Of a stretch of DNA of 64,000 bases, positions 7,920-17,300 are shown in pieces. The notes below the pieces were generated by a model that saw nothing but the letters and a program-made list of their open reading frames with translations, did no database searches and was not told where the DNA came from. The translations under genes and the position numbers were made by a program. Position 1 is the first letter of the stretch. Each line of letters begins with the position of its first letter. This stretch comes from Gordonia lacunae (GTDB lineage Bacteria > Actinomycetota > Actinomycetes > Mycobacteriales > Mycobacteriaceae): contig NZ_NGFO01000004.1 of the NCBI RefSeq assembly GCF_002149015.1, positions 124,001 to 188,000 of the forward strand, read 5' to 3'.

Positions 7920-9272
7920 ATGAGCTCTACCGCAGACATACCGGTCGCCGGCGCCGCCGCGTCGACGTTCGACGAGTACGAGGACCGACCGGTCCCGGCA
8001 TCGGCGCGCAAGTCGCTCTTCGCGGTGTCGTCGGTGTGGCTGGGGTTCCCGATGATCCTCACCTGCGCCGTCTTCGGCGGCATGATCGTCTACTCGCTCG
8101 GATTCTGGCCGGGCATGGCCGCGATCGCGGTCGGCAACCTGATCCTGATGGCCTACGTCGGCCTGCTCAGCTACCAGGCGGGACGCACCGGCGAGAACTT
8201 CGCGCTGATGGCGGCCCGGACCTTCGGTGCGAAGGGCTACCGCATCCCGGCGGCCTTCCTCACCACCGTGGTGATCGGCTGGTTCGCCTTCCAGACCGGC
8301 CTCACCGGTTCGACACTCGAGGCGAGCATGGGGTGGAACGCCACGGTGATCGCGCTGCTCGCCGGCGTCGGGTACGTGGCGGCGACCCTGCTCGGTATCC
8401 GGGCGCTGACCGTGATCGGCATCGTCGCGGCGCCGCTCTACCTCGTCCTCGGCGTCCTCGCCATCGTCGACGCCTCGTCCGCGCCGGGCGCGGCGGAGTT
8501 CACCTCCTACGCCGGTGGCGCCGGCGCCACCGCGCTCACCTTCGGTGCCGCGGTCACCCTCGTGGTCGCCCTGTTCGCCGACTCCGGAACCATGACAGCG
8601 GATTTCACCCGCTGGTCAGTCAACGGCAAGCAGGCCTTCCTCGCCGCCTTCAGCGCCTTCCCCGTCGGCAACACCATCGCGCTGACCATCGGCGGCGTCA
8701 TCGTCGCAATGGGAGCAGGCGACGATCCGGCCACCAACGGCGGTGGGTTCCTCGGCATCCTCATCGACAACGGCGGCGTACTGGTCCCGATCGCGATCGC
8801 CTTCGTGTTCATCAACCTCGGATCGGTGTGCACGCACTGCCTCTACAACGGCGCCGTCGGCTGGAGCGAGCTCACCGGCATCCGGATGCGCATCCTGACC
8901 GTCGCACTCGGGGCCGTCGGCGTGGCGCTCGCGGTCGCCGGCATCTGGCAGCACTTCGAGGACTGGCTCAACCTGCTCGGCGTCGTCGTCCCGCCGCTCG
9001 GCGCGGTCCTGATCGTCGACCAGGTGCTGCCACGGACGAGGCGGACCGCATCGGCCGACTCCCCGGCCGCCTGGCGCGCACCATCGTTCGTCGCGTGGGC
9101 CGGCGGCGCGATCGCAGCACTCGTCACCCACTATGTCGCCCCGGTTCTGTGCGTCGTCGCGGTGGGGATACTCGTGTCCGGTGTCCTCGCCGCGCTCCTG
9201 AGCCGGCGACCATCCGCTCCGTCGACCACGGCACCGGCCACTGCCGAGGACACCGCCTCGGCTCCGGTCTGA
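7920..9272 (+). CDS. NCS1-type nucleobase/ureide:cation symporter
   Basis: A 450-residue integral membrane protein with about twelve helices, related to CodB-like cytosine permeases of the NCS1 family ([38 protein letters not shown]). It probably takes up a nucleobase, allantoin-like or small amide compound across the inner membrane. ATG 7920 has a strong ribosome site (GGGAGGAA). It is followed after 200 bases, mostly repeat, by a biuret-hydrolase-like amidase, and preceded by a divergent GntR gene, which suggests a regulated uptake-and-hydrolysis cassette. Confidence 0.85.
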   Translation: MSSTADIPVAGAAASTFDEYEDRPVPASARKSLFAVSSVWLGFPMILTCAVFGGMIVYSLGFWPGMAAIAVGNLILMAYVGLLSYQAGRTGENFALMAARTFGAKGYRIPAAFLTTVVIGWFAFQTGLTGSTLEASMGWNATVIALLAGVGYVAATLLGIRALTVIGIVAAPLYLVLGVLAIVDASSAPGAAEFTSYAGGAGATALTFGAAVTLVVALFADSGTMTADFTRWSVNGKQAFLAAFSAFPVGNTIALTIGGVIVAMGAGDDPATNGGGFLGILIDNGGVLVPIAIAFVFINLGSVCTHCLYNGAVGWSELTGIRMRILTVALGAVGVALAVAGIWQHFEDWLNLLGVVVPPLGAVLIVDQVLPRTRRTASADSPAAWRAPSFVAWAGGAIAALVTHYVAPVLCVVAVGILVSGVLAALLSRRPSAPSTTAPATAEDTASAPV

Positions 9273-9286
9273 CGCCCTTCGAGGCT

Positions 9287-9443
9287 CGTCGCTATCGCTC
9301 CTCGCACCTCAGGGAGCAGAACGAGATCTCGTCGCTATCGCTCCTCGCACCTCAGGGAGCAGAACGAGACCCCGTCGCTATCGCTCCTCGCACCTCAGGT
9401 AGCAGAACGAGATCCCGTCGCCATCGCTCCTCGCACCTCAGGC
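9287..9443. repeat. 43-bp tandem repeat array (3.6 copies)
   Basis: Copies begin at 9287, 9330, 9373 and 9416 with an exact 43-base period; each contains cgtcgctatcgctcctcgca followed by cctcagggagcag. The same core occurs at 12381-12447 (inverted), 18240-18420 and 53920-53980, so this is a local expansion of a dispersed REP-like element. It lies between the permease and the amidase gene. Confidence 0.85.
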
Positions 9444-9475
9444 ATCGGCAGTTCCCCGACAATCAGGAATCGACC

Positions 9476-10207
9476 ATGACATCTGCTGCACCACAAAAGT
9501 TTTCGACGATAGGCGCCGCCCGGCCGTATGCGTGGCCCTACGACGGCGGTTTCGACCCCGCCGCCACCGCACTCCTCTGCATCGACTGGCAGACCGACTT
9601 CTGCGGACCCGGCGGGTACGTCGATTCGATGGGCTACGACCTGTCGTTGACCCGGGCGCCGCTCGAACCCACCGCCCGGGTCCTGGCCGCGGCGCGCGAC
9701 GCCGGCCTCACGATCATCCACACCCGAGAGGGACACCGCGCCGACCTGTCCGACCTCCCGGCCAACAAACGCTGGCGGTCGGGACGGATCGGAGCCGAGA
9801 TCGGCTCCACCGGGCCCTGCGGCCGAATCCTGATCCGCGACGAGCCGGGATGGCAGATCGTCCCGGAGGTCGCTCCCCTCGACGGCGAGATCATCATCGA
9901 CAAACCGGGCAAAGGCGCCTTCTACGCGACCGACCTCGACCTCGTGCTGCGCACCAACGAGATCACGCACATCATCCTCACCGGCATCACGACCGACGTC
10001 TGCGTGCACACCACGATGCGCGAGGCCAACGACCGCGGCTACGAGTGCCTCATCCTCTCGGACTGCACGGGCGCGACCGACCCCGCCAATCACGAGGCTG
10101 CCCTGAACATGGTCACGATGCAGGGCGGCGTCTTCGGTGCCGTGGCCGCGTCGTCGGACCTGCTCGACGTGCTGGGCGCCGCGGTGTCCGTCGAGGTCGC
10201 GGTCTAG
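9476..10207 (+). CDS. Biuret-hydrolase-like isochorismatase-family amidohydrolase
   Basis: A 243-residue cysteine hydrolase. The catalytic triad of the family is visible: Asp37 in [12 protein letters not shown], the Lys in [11 protein letters not shown] (about residue 143) and the nucleophile Cys in [19 protein letters not shown] (about 176). The segments [20 protein letters not shown] and [14 protein letters not shown] match biuret amidohydrolase (BiuH) and the closely related ureidoacrylate hydrolase RutB; the overall pattern favours BiuH, which converts biuret to allophanate. The substrate is therefore a good but untested guess. It follows the NCS1 permease and is probably expressed with it under GntR control. 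Confidence 0.82.
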   Translation: MTSAAPQKFSTIGAARPYAWPYDGGFDPAATALLCIDWQTDFCGPGGYVDSMGYDLSLTRAPLEPTARVLAAARDAGLTIIHTREGHRADLSDLPANKRWRSGRIGAEIGSTGPCGRILIRDEPGWQIVPEVAPLDGEIIIDKPGKGAFYATDLDLVLRTNEITHIILTGITTDVCVHTTMREANDRGYECLILSDCTGATDPANHEAALNMVTMQGGVFGAVAASSDLLDVLGAAVSVEVAV

Positions 10208-10304
10208 TCCCGATCGGCCGACAACCAGGCGTTCGCTCCCGGCGATTCCTCCGGCAGCGAACAGACTGGACTTGAAGCTCGGTTGAAGTTCTACCGTGGA
10301 CATC

Positions 10305-12221
10305 ATGAGCATGCAGTCCGTGGCCTGGGACATGATGTACAAGTCCGCCACCCAGCCCAGCAGCAAGCGGTTGCGGGGCGACCGCCGGGTGACACTCCGC
10401 CGCATCGGCGAGTTCGCCCGTCCCCACCGGCGTCGTATCGCCTTGTTCCTCGTCCTGTCGGTCTTCACCGCAGTCCTCACGGTGGTGACCCCGCTGCTGG
10501 CCGGGCGGGTCGTCAACCTCATCACCGAGAGCGGCTCGGAGACGATGATCGTCGGACTCGCGGTCGCCATCGCGCTGATCGCCGTCGCCGAGGCCGCCGC
10601 GGGAATCGGGGTCCGGTGGCTGTCGGCGAACATCGGCGAGGGCCTCATCCTCGATCTGCGTCGAGCCGTCTTCGACCACGTGCAGCAGATGCCGGTCGCG
10701 TTCTTCACCCGTACCCGCACCGGCGCTCTGGTGAGCCGGCTCAACAACGACGTCATCGGCGCCCAACGCGCATTCAGCGACACCCTGTCCGGCGTCGTGT
10801 CCAACATCGTCACGCTCACCCTGACCCTCGCGGTGATGATCGCGATCAGCTGGCAGATCACGCTGCTCGCGCTGATCCTGCTGCCGGTCTTCGTCGTACC
10901 GGCGCGGCGGATGGGCCGGCGCATGGCCGCGCTGTCCCGCGAGGCCGCCGAGCACAACGCCCGGATGTCGACGCAGATGACCGAGAGGTTCTCCGCCCCC
11001 GGTGCCACGCTGGTGAAACTCTTCGGACGCCCCGACCTCGAGTCGCGCGAGTTCGCCGAACGCGCCGACCGCGTCCGCGACATCGGCGTGCGCCGGTCGA
11101 TGCTGCAGGCGTACTTCATGACGACGCTGATGCTGGTCTCCGCGCTCGCCCTCGCCCTGGTCTACGGACTCGGCGGATGGCTTGCGGTGCAGGATCATCT
11201 GTCCGCGGGCGCGGTCGTGTCATTGGCCCTGCTGCTGACCCGGATGTATGCGCCACTGACCGCCCTGGCGAATGCACGTGTCGAGATCATGAGTGCGCTG
11301 GTCAGTTTCGAGCGCGTCTTCGAGGTGCTCGATCTGCGGCCACTCATCACCGACGCCCCGGACGCGATCCCGGTTCCCGGCACCGAGAGTGGGCGGCCCG
11401 TGCCGGTGTCCGTCCGGTTCGAGGACGTCACGTTCGCCTATCCGGCGGCCGACAAGGTGTCCCTGGCCTCGCTGGAAGAGGTTGCCCAGCTGGACAATCG
11501 AGCCGGGACGACGGTGCTGCACAACGTCGACCTCGACGTCCCGGCCGGAAGCATGGTGGCCCTCGTGGGCAGTTCAGGTGCCGGGAAGTCGACGATCGCG
11601 AGTCTCGCGACCCGCCTCTACGACGTCGACGAGGGCTCGATCCAGCTCGCCGGAGTGGACATCCGCCGGTTGCAGACCGCGTCAGTGCACCGGACGGTCG
11701 GCCTCGTCACCCAGGACGGCCACCTCTTCCACGACACCATCCGCGCCAACCTCGTTCTCGCGCAGCCCGACACCTCCGACGACGAGATCTGGGACGCGCT
11801 CCGGCGCGCTCGGCTCGACGGCCTCGTCGGCTCGCTGCCCGATGGACTGGACACGGTTGTCGGCGAACGCGGCTACCGACTGTCCGGCGGTGAGCGGCAA
11901 CGGATGACGATCGCCCGTCTGCTCCTCGCCCAGCCGTCGGTCGTCATCCTCGACGAGGCGACCGCACATCTCGACTCGACGTCGGAGGCGGCGGTTCAGG
12001 AGGCGCTCGGCGAGGCGCTCGAGGGGCGGACCTCGATCGTCATCGCCCACCGGCTCTCGACGATCCGGGCCGCCGACGAGATCGTCGTACTCGAAGGTGG
12101 GCGCGTCGTCGAGCGCGGTGATCACCCGACGCTCCTCGCCCGCAACGGACGCTACGCCGAGCTCTACCGCACGCAGTTCGCCGAGGACGACCCCGAGGAC
12201 TCGGATTCGCTGACCGCGTGA
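10305..12221 (+). CDS. ABC exporter, fused membrane and ATPase domains
   Basis: A 638-residue half-transporter. The N-terminal ABC membrane domain (about residues 40-330) has six helices; the ATPase domain has Walker A GSSGAGKST, Q-loop VTQDGHLFHD, signature LSGGERQR, Walker B VVILDEATAHLD and switch His in IAHRLSTIRA. It presumably works as a homodimer exporting a lipid, peptide or drug. Between Walker A and the membrane domain there is an unusually long linker (VSLASLEEVAQLDNRAGTTV) compared with MsbA-type proteins. ATG 10305 is chosen; GTG 10296 is an alternative. It stands alone between an amidase gene and a repeat-rich gap. Confidence 0.9.
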   Translation: MSMQSVAWDMMYKSATQPSSKRLRGDRRVTLRRIGEFARPHRRRIALFLVLSVFTAVLTVVTPLLAGRVVNLITESGSETMIVGLAVAIALIAVAEAAAGIGVRWLSANIGEGLILDLRRAVFDHVQQMPVAFFTRTRTGALVSRLNNDVIGAQRAFSDTLSGVVSNIVTLTLTLAVMIAISWQITLLALILLPVFVVPARRMGRRMAALSREAAEHNARMSTQMTERFSAPGATLVKLFGRPDLESREFAERADRVRDIGVRRSMLQAYFMTTLMLVSALALALVYGLGGWLAVQDHLSAGAVVSLALLLTRMYAPLTALANARVEIMSALVSFERVFEVLDLRPLITDAPDAIPVPGTESGRPVPVSVRFEDVTFAYPAADKVSLASLEEVAQLDNRAGTTVLHNVDLDVPAGSMVALVGSSGAGKSTIASLATRLYDVDEGSIQLAGVDIRRLQTASVHRTVGLVTQDGHLFHDTIRANLVLAQPDTSDDEIWDALRRARLDGLVGSLPDGLDTVVGERGYRLSGGERQRMTIARLLLAQPSVVILDEATAHLDSTSEAAVQEALGEALEGRTSIVIAHRLSTIRAADEIVVLEGGRVVERGDHPTLLARNGRYAELYRTQFAEDDPEDSDSLTA

Positions 12222-12239
12222 CCCTTCGTGACGCGGCCT

Positions 12240-12447
12240 CCGCAAACTCCGACCGCTCCTCAGGCAGCAGGAGCAGACACCGACCCCGCAAACTCCGACC
12301 GCTCCTCAGGCAGCAGGGGCAGACACCGACCCCGCAAACTCCGACCGCTCCTCAGGGAGCAGGGGCAGACGCCGGCCCCGTGCGTCCAGAGAGGGTCCGA
12401 TTTCCTGCTCCCTGAGGTGCGAGCGAAGCGAGCCACGAAGGGTCTCG
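12240..12447. repeat. 46-bp tandem repeat plus inverted REP-like copy
   Basis: Three 46-base copies start at 12242, 12288 and 12334 (gcaaactccgaccgctcctc core). They are followed at about 12400-12447 by an inverted copy of the dispersed cctcagggagcag/ccttcgtggctcg element. The block fills the gap between the convergent ABC exporter gene and the small membrane gene and may act in termination. Confidence 0.8.
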
Positions 12448-12465
12448 TCAGGGACCGTGGTGGAT

Positions 12466-12762
12466 TCAGTCGTCGAGGTCGTCGAAGTTGTCGATCAACC
12501 CGCGGCGGCGGGGACGGTCGTCGGCGTCCTTGACCCGTTCCCCGAGGCGGCGCCGGAGCTGCATGGCGATCAGCACGATGTTGACGACCACCACGGCGAT
12601 CCCGACCGCCACCCAGAACCATCGGCCCTCCTGCCACCAGCCGACGGTCAGCCAGCCGATGCAGAAGATGAGGATGGTCGCGCCGACGATGGTCAGCGTC
12701 ATCGAGAACGTCTGCGCGCTCCGCGAGAAGTCGGGGCCGGTGGTCACGATGATCTCCTGCAT
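12466..12762 (-). CDS. Small membrane protein, two helices
   Basis: A 98-residue protein with two hydrophobic helices (MTLTIVGATILIFCIGWLTV and FWVAVGIAVVVVNIVLIAMQ) and an acidic/basic C-terminal tail ending in DNFDDLDD. I recognise no named family. ATG 12762 is chosen; a TTG at 12819 would extend it. It is downstream of the DUF202 gene and the esterase gene on the same strand, so the three are probably one operon. Confidence 0.65.
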   Translation of the reverse strand: MQEIIVTTGPDFSRSAQTFSMTLTIVGATILIFCIGWLTVGWWQEGRWFWVAVGIAVVVVNIVLIAMQLRRRLGERVKDADDRPRRRGLIDNFDDLDD

Positions 12763-12820
12763 TCGGGGATGGCTGCTGTCTCGGCCCGTCCCGCCGTGAA
12801 CGATGTCGTGGTGGGGCAAT

Positions 12821-13213
12821 TCAGGACTGGATCACCATGACAACCGCGACGAGGACGGCCACCATCACTATCGCAGCGACCACGAGCATGACCTGCCGCG
12901 GCCCCGGCATATCGCCACCGGTGACCAGCGCCCGCGACGTCCGCCGCCACCGCCAGGCGCCGAGAACCGCCAGCGAGGCACCCAGCCCGACCATCAGAAC
13001 ACCCAGCACGATGTCGAGCAGCGGAGTGGTCTCGTCGGGTGAGAGGTAGACGACGGCGATACCGGCGGCGATGAAACCGAGCGCGGTCCGGACCCACGCG
13101 AGCAGCGTGCGCTCGGCGGCGAGGGTGAAGCGGGCGTCCACCGCGCCGGGCGGTCTGATCTCCAGCTCGTCGGCGTACGACGGGCCCGACGGCGCGGGAG
13201 CCGGAGCGTTCAC
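12821..13213 (-). CDS. DUF202 (YidH-like) membrane protein
   Basis: A 130-residue protein. Residues 25-60 contain the DUF202 signature RFTLAAERTLLAWVRTALGF, followed by three hydrophobic helices. Function of the family is unknown; members are small inner membrane proteins. It begins four bases after the stop of the esterase gene, which indicates co-transcription. Confidence 0.85.
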   Translation of the reverse strand: MNAPAPAPSGPSYADELEIRPPGAVDARFTLAAERTLLAWVRTALGFIAAGIAVVYLSPDETTPLLDIVLGVLMVGLGASLAVLGAWRWRRTSRALVTGGDMPGPRQVMLVVAAIVMVAVLVAVVMVIQS

Positions 13214-13217
13214 ACCG

Positions 13218-14192
13218 TCAGCCGGCCCGCTTACCCGTTCGTTCGTCAGTGGTCTTGCCCTCTCGGATCGCTTCGGCGGCGAAGGCCGCGGTCACCTCGA
13301 CCGCGTCCAGGGTCTCCGGGTGATGTGCGCTCAGCACCGGAAACGCGTGTACCTGCCAAGCGTAACTGTGCGCCACCGCGGTGACGCCCGCCTCGTCCAG
13401 CGATTCGACGAGGTCGATGACATCGGGCTCGAGCATCTCCCCCTCGGCCGCCACGAGCACGGTCGGCGGGAAGGACGTGAGGTCGGCGTCGGCGATACGC
13501 CGGACCCCGGTGAGCTCGACGGGGCCCTGGTCGAACTGCGGCGCCAGGCGCGCCATCTTGGACTTGGGCAGGTAGGCGTCAGAGCGGCTGGACCGGTCCG
13601 GATGGATGCCGAGATCCATGTCGAGCAGCGGCGAGAAACCGATCAGCGCCGCCGGCGTGGGCAGTCCCCGCGTGACGGCCGCCTCGACGACCTTCGCGGC
13701 CAGGAAGCCGCCAGCCGAGTCCCCGGCGACGATGACCCGGCGGAAGCCCCGCTCGTTGATCAGCTCGGCATAGGCGTCGACGGCGTCGACGACGGAGGTG
13801 CCGACACCCGCCTTCGGCAGCTGGCGGTACTCCAGCGAGAACACCGGCACCTCACAGGCTCGCGCCATCCGTGCGGCTATCGACCGGTGTGTACCGAGTC
13901 CGCAGACGACGAAGGCGCCGCCGTGCAGATAGAGCATGGCGGTATCGCTGTCCCGGCGGGACGGTCCGACCGGCATGATCAGCTCGGCCGGACGACCGGC
14001 CAGGACCAGTTGCTCGCGGACCACACCCCGGGGCTTGGGCCCGACCGCCATGAGCCGGTCGATGAGGAACAGTCCCGCCAGCCCCTGCTTGTTGACCGGC
14101 CACAACGCCAGTGTCGGCTTCAGGAACACGCGTGCTCCGAACCACATGGGGAACGACCGAAGGCTCGGCCGACGGTGGTGAACGATGGGCAT
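13218..14192 (-). CDS. Alpha/beta hydrolase, hormone-sensitive-lipase family esterase
   Basis: A 324-residue esterase. The oxyanion-hole motif HGGAF (LYLHGGAFVVCGLGTH) and nucleophile motif GDSAGG are present, with the His in WQVHAFPVL and an Asp in EPDVIDLVES as the likely rest of the triad, so it belongs to lipase family IV. Substrate unknown; mycobacterial Lip proteins of this type hydrolyse short acyl esters or lipids. It heads a probable operon with the DUF202 and small membrane genes, and is divergent from the Pls-type NRPS gene with 157 bases between starts. Confidence 0.88.
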   Translation of the reverse strand: MPIVHHRRPSLRSFPMWFGARVFLKPTLALWPVNKQGLAGLFLIDRLMAVGPKPRGVVREQLVLAGRPAELIMPVGPSRRDSDTAMLYLHGGAFVVCGLGTHRSIAARMARACEVPVFSLEYRQLPKAGVGTSVVDAVDAYAELINERGFRRVIVAGDSAGGFLAAKVVEAAVTRGLPTPAALIGFSPLLDMDLGIHPDRSSRSDAYLPKSKMARLAPQFDQGPVELTGVRRIADADLTSFPPTVLVAAEGEMLEPDVIDLVESLDEAGVTAVAHSYAWQVHAFPVLSAHHPETLDAVEVTAAFAAEAIREGKTTDERTGKRAG

Positions 14193-14349
14193 CAGATCCT
14201 CCTGGCCCGAAGCTACACCTCACGGCCGTCCGTTTCAGTACGTTCGTCGGGGTCGCCGTTCACTGTGTCGAGGTCTGTCGGTCACCTTCGTCGGCTATAT
14301 TCTCGGACTCGTGACCAGATCGCGGATGTGCCCGGCAGGTGCCGGTTAG
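14193..14349. promoter_or_regulatory. Divergent promoter region, esterase / Pls-type NRPS
   Basis: No coding potential. It contains a TATATT -10-like sequence at about 14296-14301 facing the NRPS gene and probably a promoter for the esterase on the other strand. No clear operator palindrome was seen. Confidence 0.4.
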
Positions 14350-17300
14350 GTGCCGATTCCACCCCAGTTCCTGCTGTCTGCGCAGGCAGACCCCCCTCGC
14401 ACCCTCTGCGATGTCCTCACCGCCACCGCGCGAGCACACCCGGACGCGGCGGCCATCGACGACGGTGAGATGACCCTGACCTACGGCCAGTTGCTGGCCG
14501 TGGTCCGCCGCACCGTCGCGCGCCTCGGCGAGGTCGGCGTCGGGCGCGGCAGCCGGGTCGGCATCCGGATGCCCTCGGGCTCGCGAGACCTCTACGTGGC
14601 GATCCTGGCGACCCTCTATGCGGGTGCCGCGTACGTCCCGGTCGATGCCGACGACCCGGACGAGCGCGCCGAACTCGTCTTCGGCGAGGCCGGTGTCGAC
14701 GCCATCGTCGACGCCGACGGACCCCGTTCGACGAGATCGACGCCCACTCCCGCGGAACCCCCGGCCCGCCCGACGCCCGACGACGACGCGTGGATCATCT
14801 TCACCTCCGGGTCAACCGGGAAGCCCAAGGGCGTCGCGGTCACCCACCGCAACGCCGCGGCCTTCGTCGACGCCGAGGCGGCGATGTTCCTGCCGGACGC
14901 CCCGATCGGTCCGCACGACCGGGTCCTGGCCGGATTGTCGGTCGCCTTCGATGCCTCGTGCGAGGAGATGTGGCTCGCGTGGCGCAACGGTGCGTGCCTG
15001 GTGCCCGCACCGCGCTCGCTGGTCCGCAGCGGCATGGATCTCGGGCCGTGGCTGGTAGCGCGCGACATCACCGTCGTGTCGACGGTGCCCACCCTGGCCT
15101 CGCTGTGGCCGCCGGAAGCCCTGGAAGCGGTGCGGCTGTTGATCTTCGGCGGCGAGGCCTGCCCGCCCGAACTCGCCGACCGGCTCGCCGTCCCGGGGCG
15201 CGAGGTGTGGAACACCTACGGCCCGACCGAGGCAACGGTCGTGGCCTGCGCCGCACCGTTGGGCGGCGACGGCCCGGTACGTATCGGATTGCCGTTGCGC
15301 GGCTGGGATCTCGCGGTCGTCGACGCCCAGGGACAACCGGTGGACGAAGGCGAGGTCGGCGAGCTGGTGATCGGCGGCGTCGGCCTGGCCCGATATCTCG
15401 ATCCCGCGAAGGACGCGGAGAAGTACGCGCCGATGCCGACCCTCGGCTGGGAACGCGCCTATCGCAGTGGCGATCTGGTGCGCCTGGACACCGCGGGCCT
15501 GTTGTTCATGGGCCGCGCCGACGACCAGGTGAAGGTCGGCGGCCGGCGTATCGAACTCGGTGAGATCGACAACGCACTGCAGAACCTGCCCGGGGTGAGC
15601 GGGGCCGCGGCCGCGGTCCGCAAGTCCGCGGCGGGCAACAGTCTCCTCGTCGGTTACCTGGTGTCGGCCGATCCCGCCTTCGACGTCGCCGACGCGCACG
15701 CCGAGTTGCGGCGCCAACTGCCCGCCGCGATGGTTCCCACCCTGGCCGTTGTCGACGAACTGCCTACGCGCACTTCGGGAAAGGTTGATCGTGATGCGCT
15801 GCCCTGGCCCCTGCCGGGCAGCAGCAGACCAGTGGATGACGATGTAGAACTCAGTGAGACCGAGCTGTGGCTGGCGCAACTGTGGACCGATGTCCTCGGC
15901 TTGACCGTCTCCAGCCCGGACGTCGACTTCTTCGCCGAGGGCGGCGGGTCGCTGGCGGCCGCACAGCTCGTCACCGCGGTGCGCGAACGGTACCCCGACA
16001 TCTCGGTGGCCGACCTCTACGACCATCCTCGCCTGGGGTCCATGGCCGAGATGCTCGACGCGCGTCGCCCGACGACGAGCGTCGACGAACGCCACATCGA
16101 ACCGACCCCGCGCTCGGCCGGGCTGGCGCAGCTGGCACTCACCCTCCCGTTGACGACGCTCACCGGATTGCAGTGGGCGACGTGGCTCGGCGTGGTCAAC
16201 AACCTCGCGGTGCTCGCCGCCGAGCGGATGAACCGCACGGTCGAGTGGCTGGTCGAGATCAACTGGTGGGTCCTGCTGGCAGCCTTCCTGGTCGTCATCA
16301 CCCCACCCGGACGCATGTGCATCGCGGCCCTCGGCGCCCGAGTGCTCCTCGCCGGCGTCACTCCGGGCGTCTACCCGCGAGGCGGCAGCGTCCATGTGCG
16401 TCTGTGGGTGGCCGAACGGCTCCTCGATGCCAGCGGAGCCGCCAACCTGTCCGGGGCACCGTGGATGATCTATCTCGCCCGGGCTCTCGGGGCGACGATC
16501 GGTCGCGGCGTCGACCTGCACACCATCCCGCCGGTGACCGGACTGCTCACCGTCGGCGACGGCGCATCGGTCGAACCCGAGGTCGACATCTCCGGCTGGT
16601 GGATCGACGGCGACGACGTCCACATCGGCGAGATCGCCATCAAACGTGGGGCCTCGATCGGCGCACGGTCGACGCTCACCCCGGGCGCGGTCGTCGGCCG
16701 CGACGCCGTCGTCGCCCCCGGGTCGGCGGTGTTCGGCCGGGTCAAGGCCCGCCAGCACTGGGCCGGCTCGCCCGCGGTCAAGATCGGGAAGGCCGAGCAC
16801 CCCTGGCCGGACCACCGACCGCCCCGGGCGACGTGGTGGGTACCGATCTACGGACTGTCGTCGCTGGGGCTGGCCGCGATACCGCTCCTCTCGCTCGCAT
16901 CAGGCCTGGCCGTCATCGGGGCCTGGGCCCTGACCGCGGACCGGTTGCGCGACGCCGGGATTCGCGCGCTGATCCTGCTGCCCGCGGCCACCGTCACGAG
17001 CCTCTTCGTGTTCGCCGCGATCACCGCGGCCCTGGTCCGGCTCGCCTCGATCGGCCTGCACACCGGATACCACCCGGTCCGCTCCCGTGTCGGCTGGCAG
17101 GTCTGGATCACCGAGCGCCTTCTCGACGCCGCGCGCACCTACCTGTTCCCGCTGTACGCGAGCCTGCTGACGCCGACCTGGTTCCGCATCCTCGGTGCGA
17201 AGGTGGGTGTGGGGACCGAGATCTCCACCGCACTCGTACTCCCCCGGTTCACCACCATCGGCGACGGCGCCTTCCTCGCCGACGACACGATGGTCGCGTC

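Noticed and set aside
9287..9443. CRISPR array suggested by 43-bp periodicity
   Set aside because: The whole unit is conserved and there is no unique spacer between direct repeats; no cas gene is near.
14812..16815. Minus-strand frame of 667 residues opposite the NRPS
   Set aside because: Shadow of the adenylation and carrier domains; no recognisable domain.
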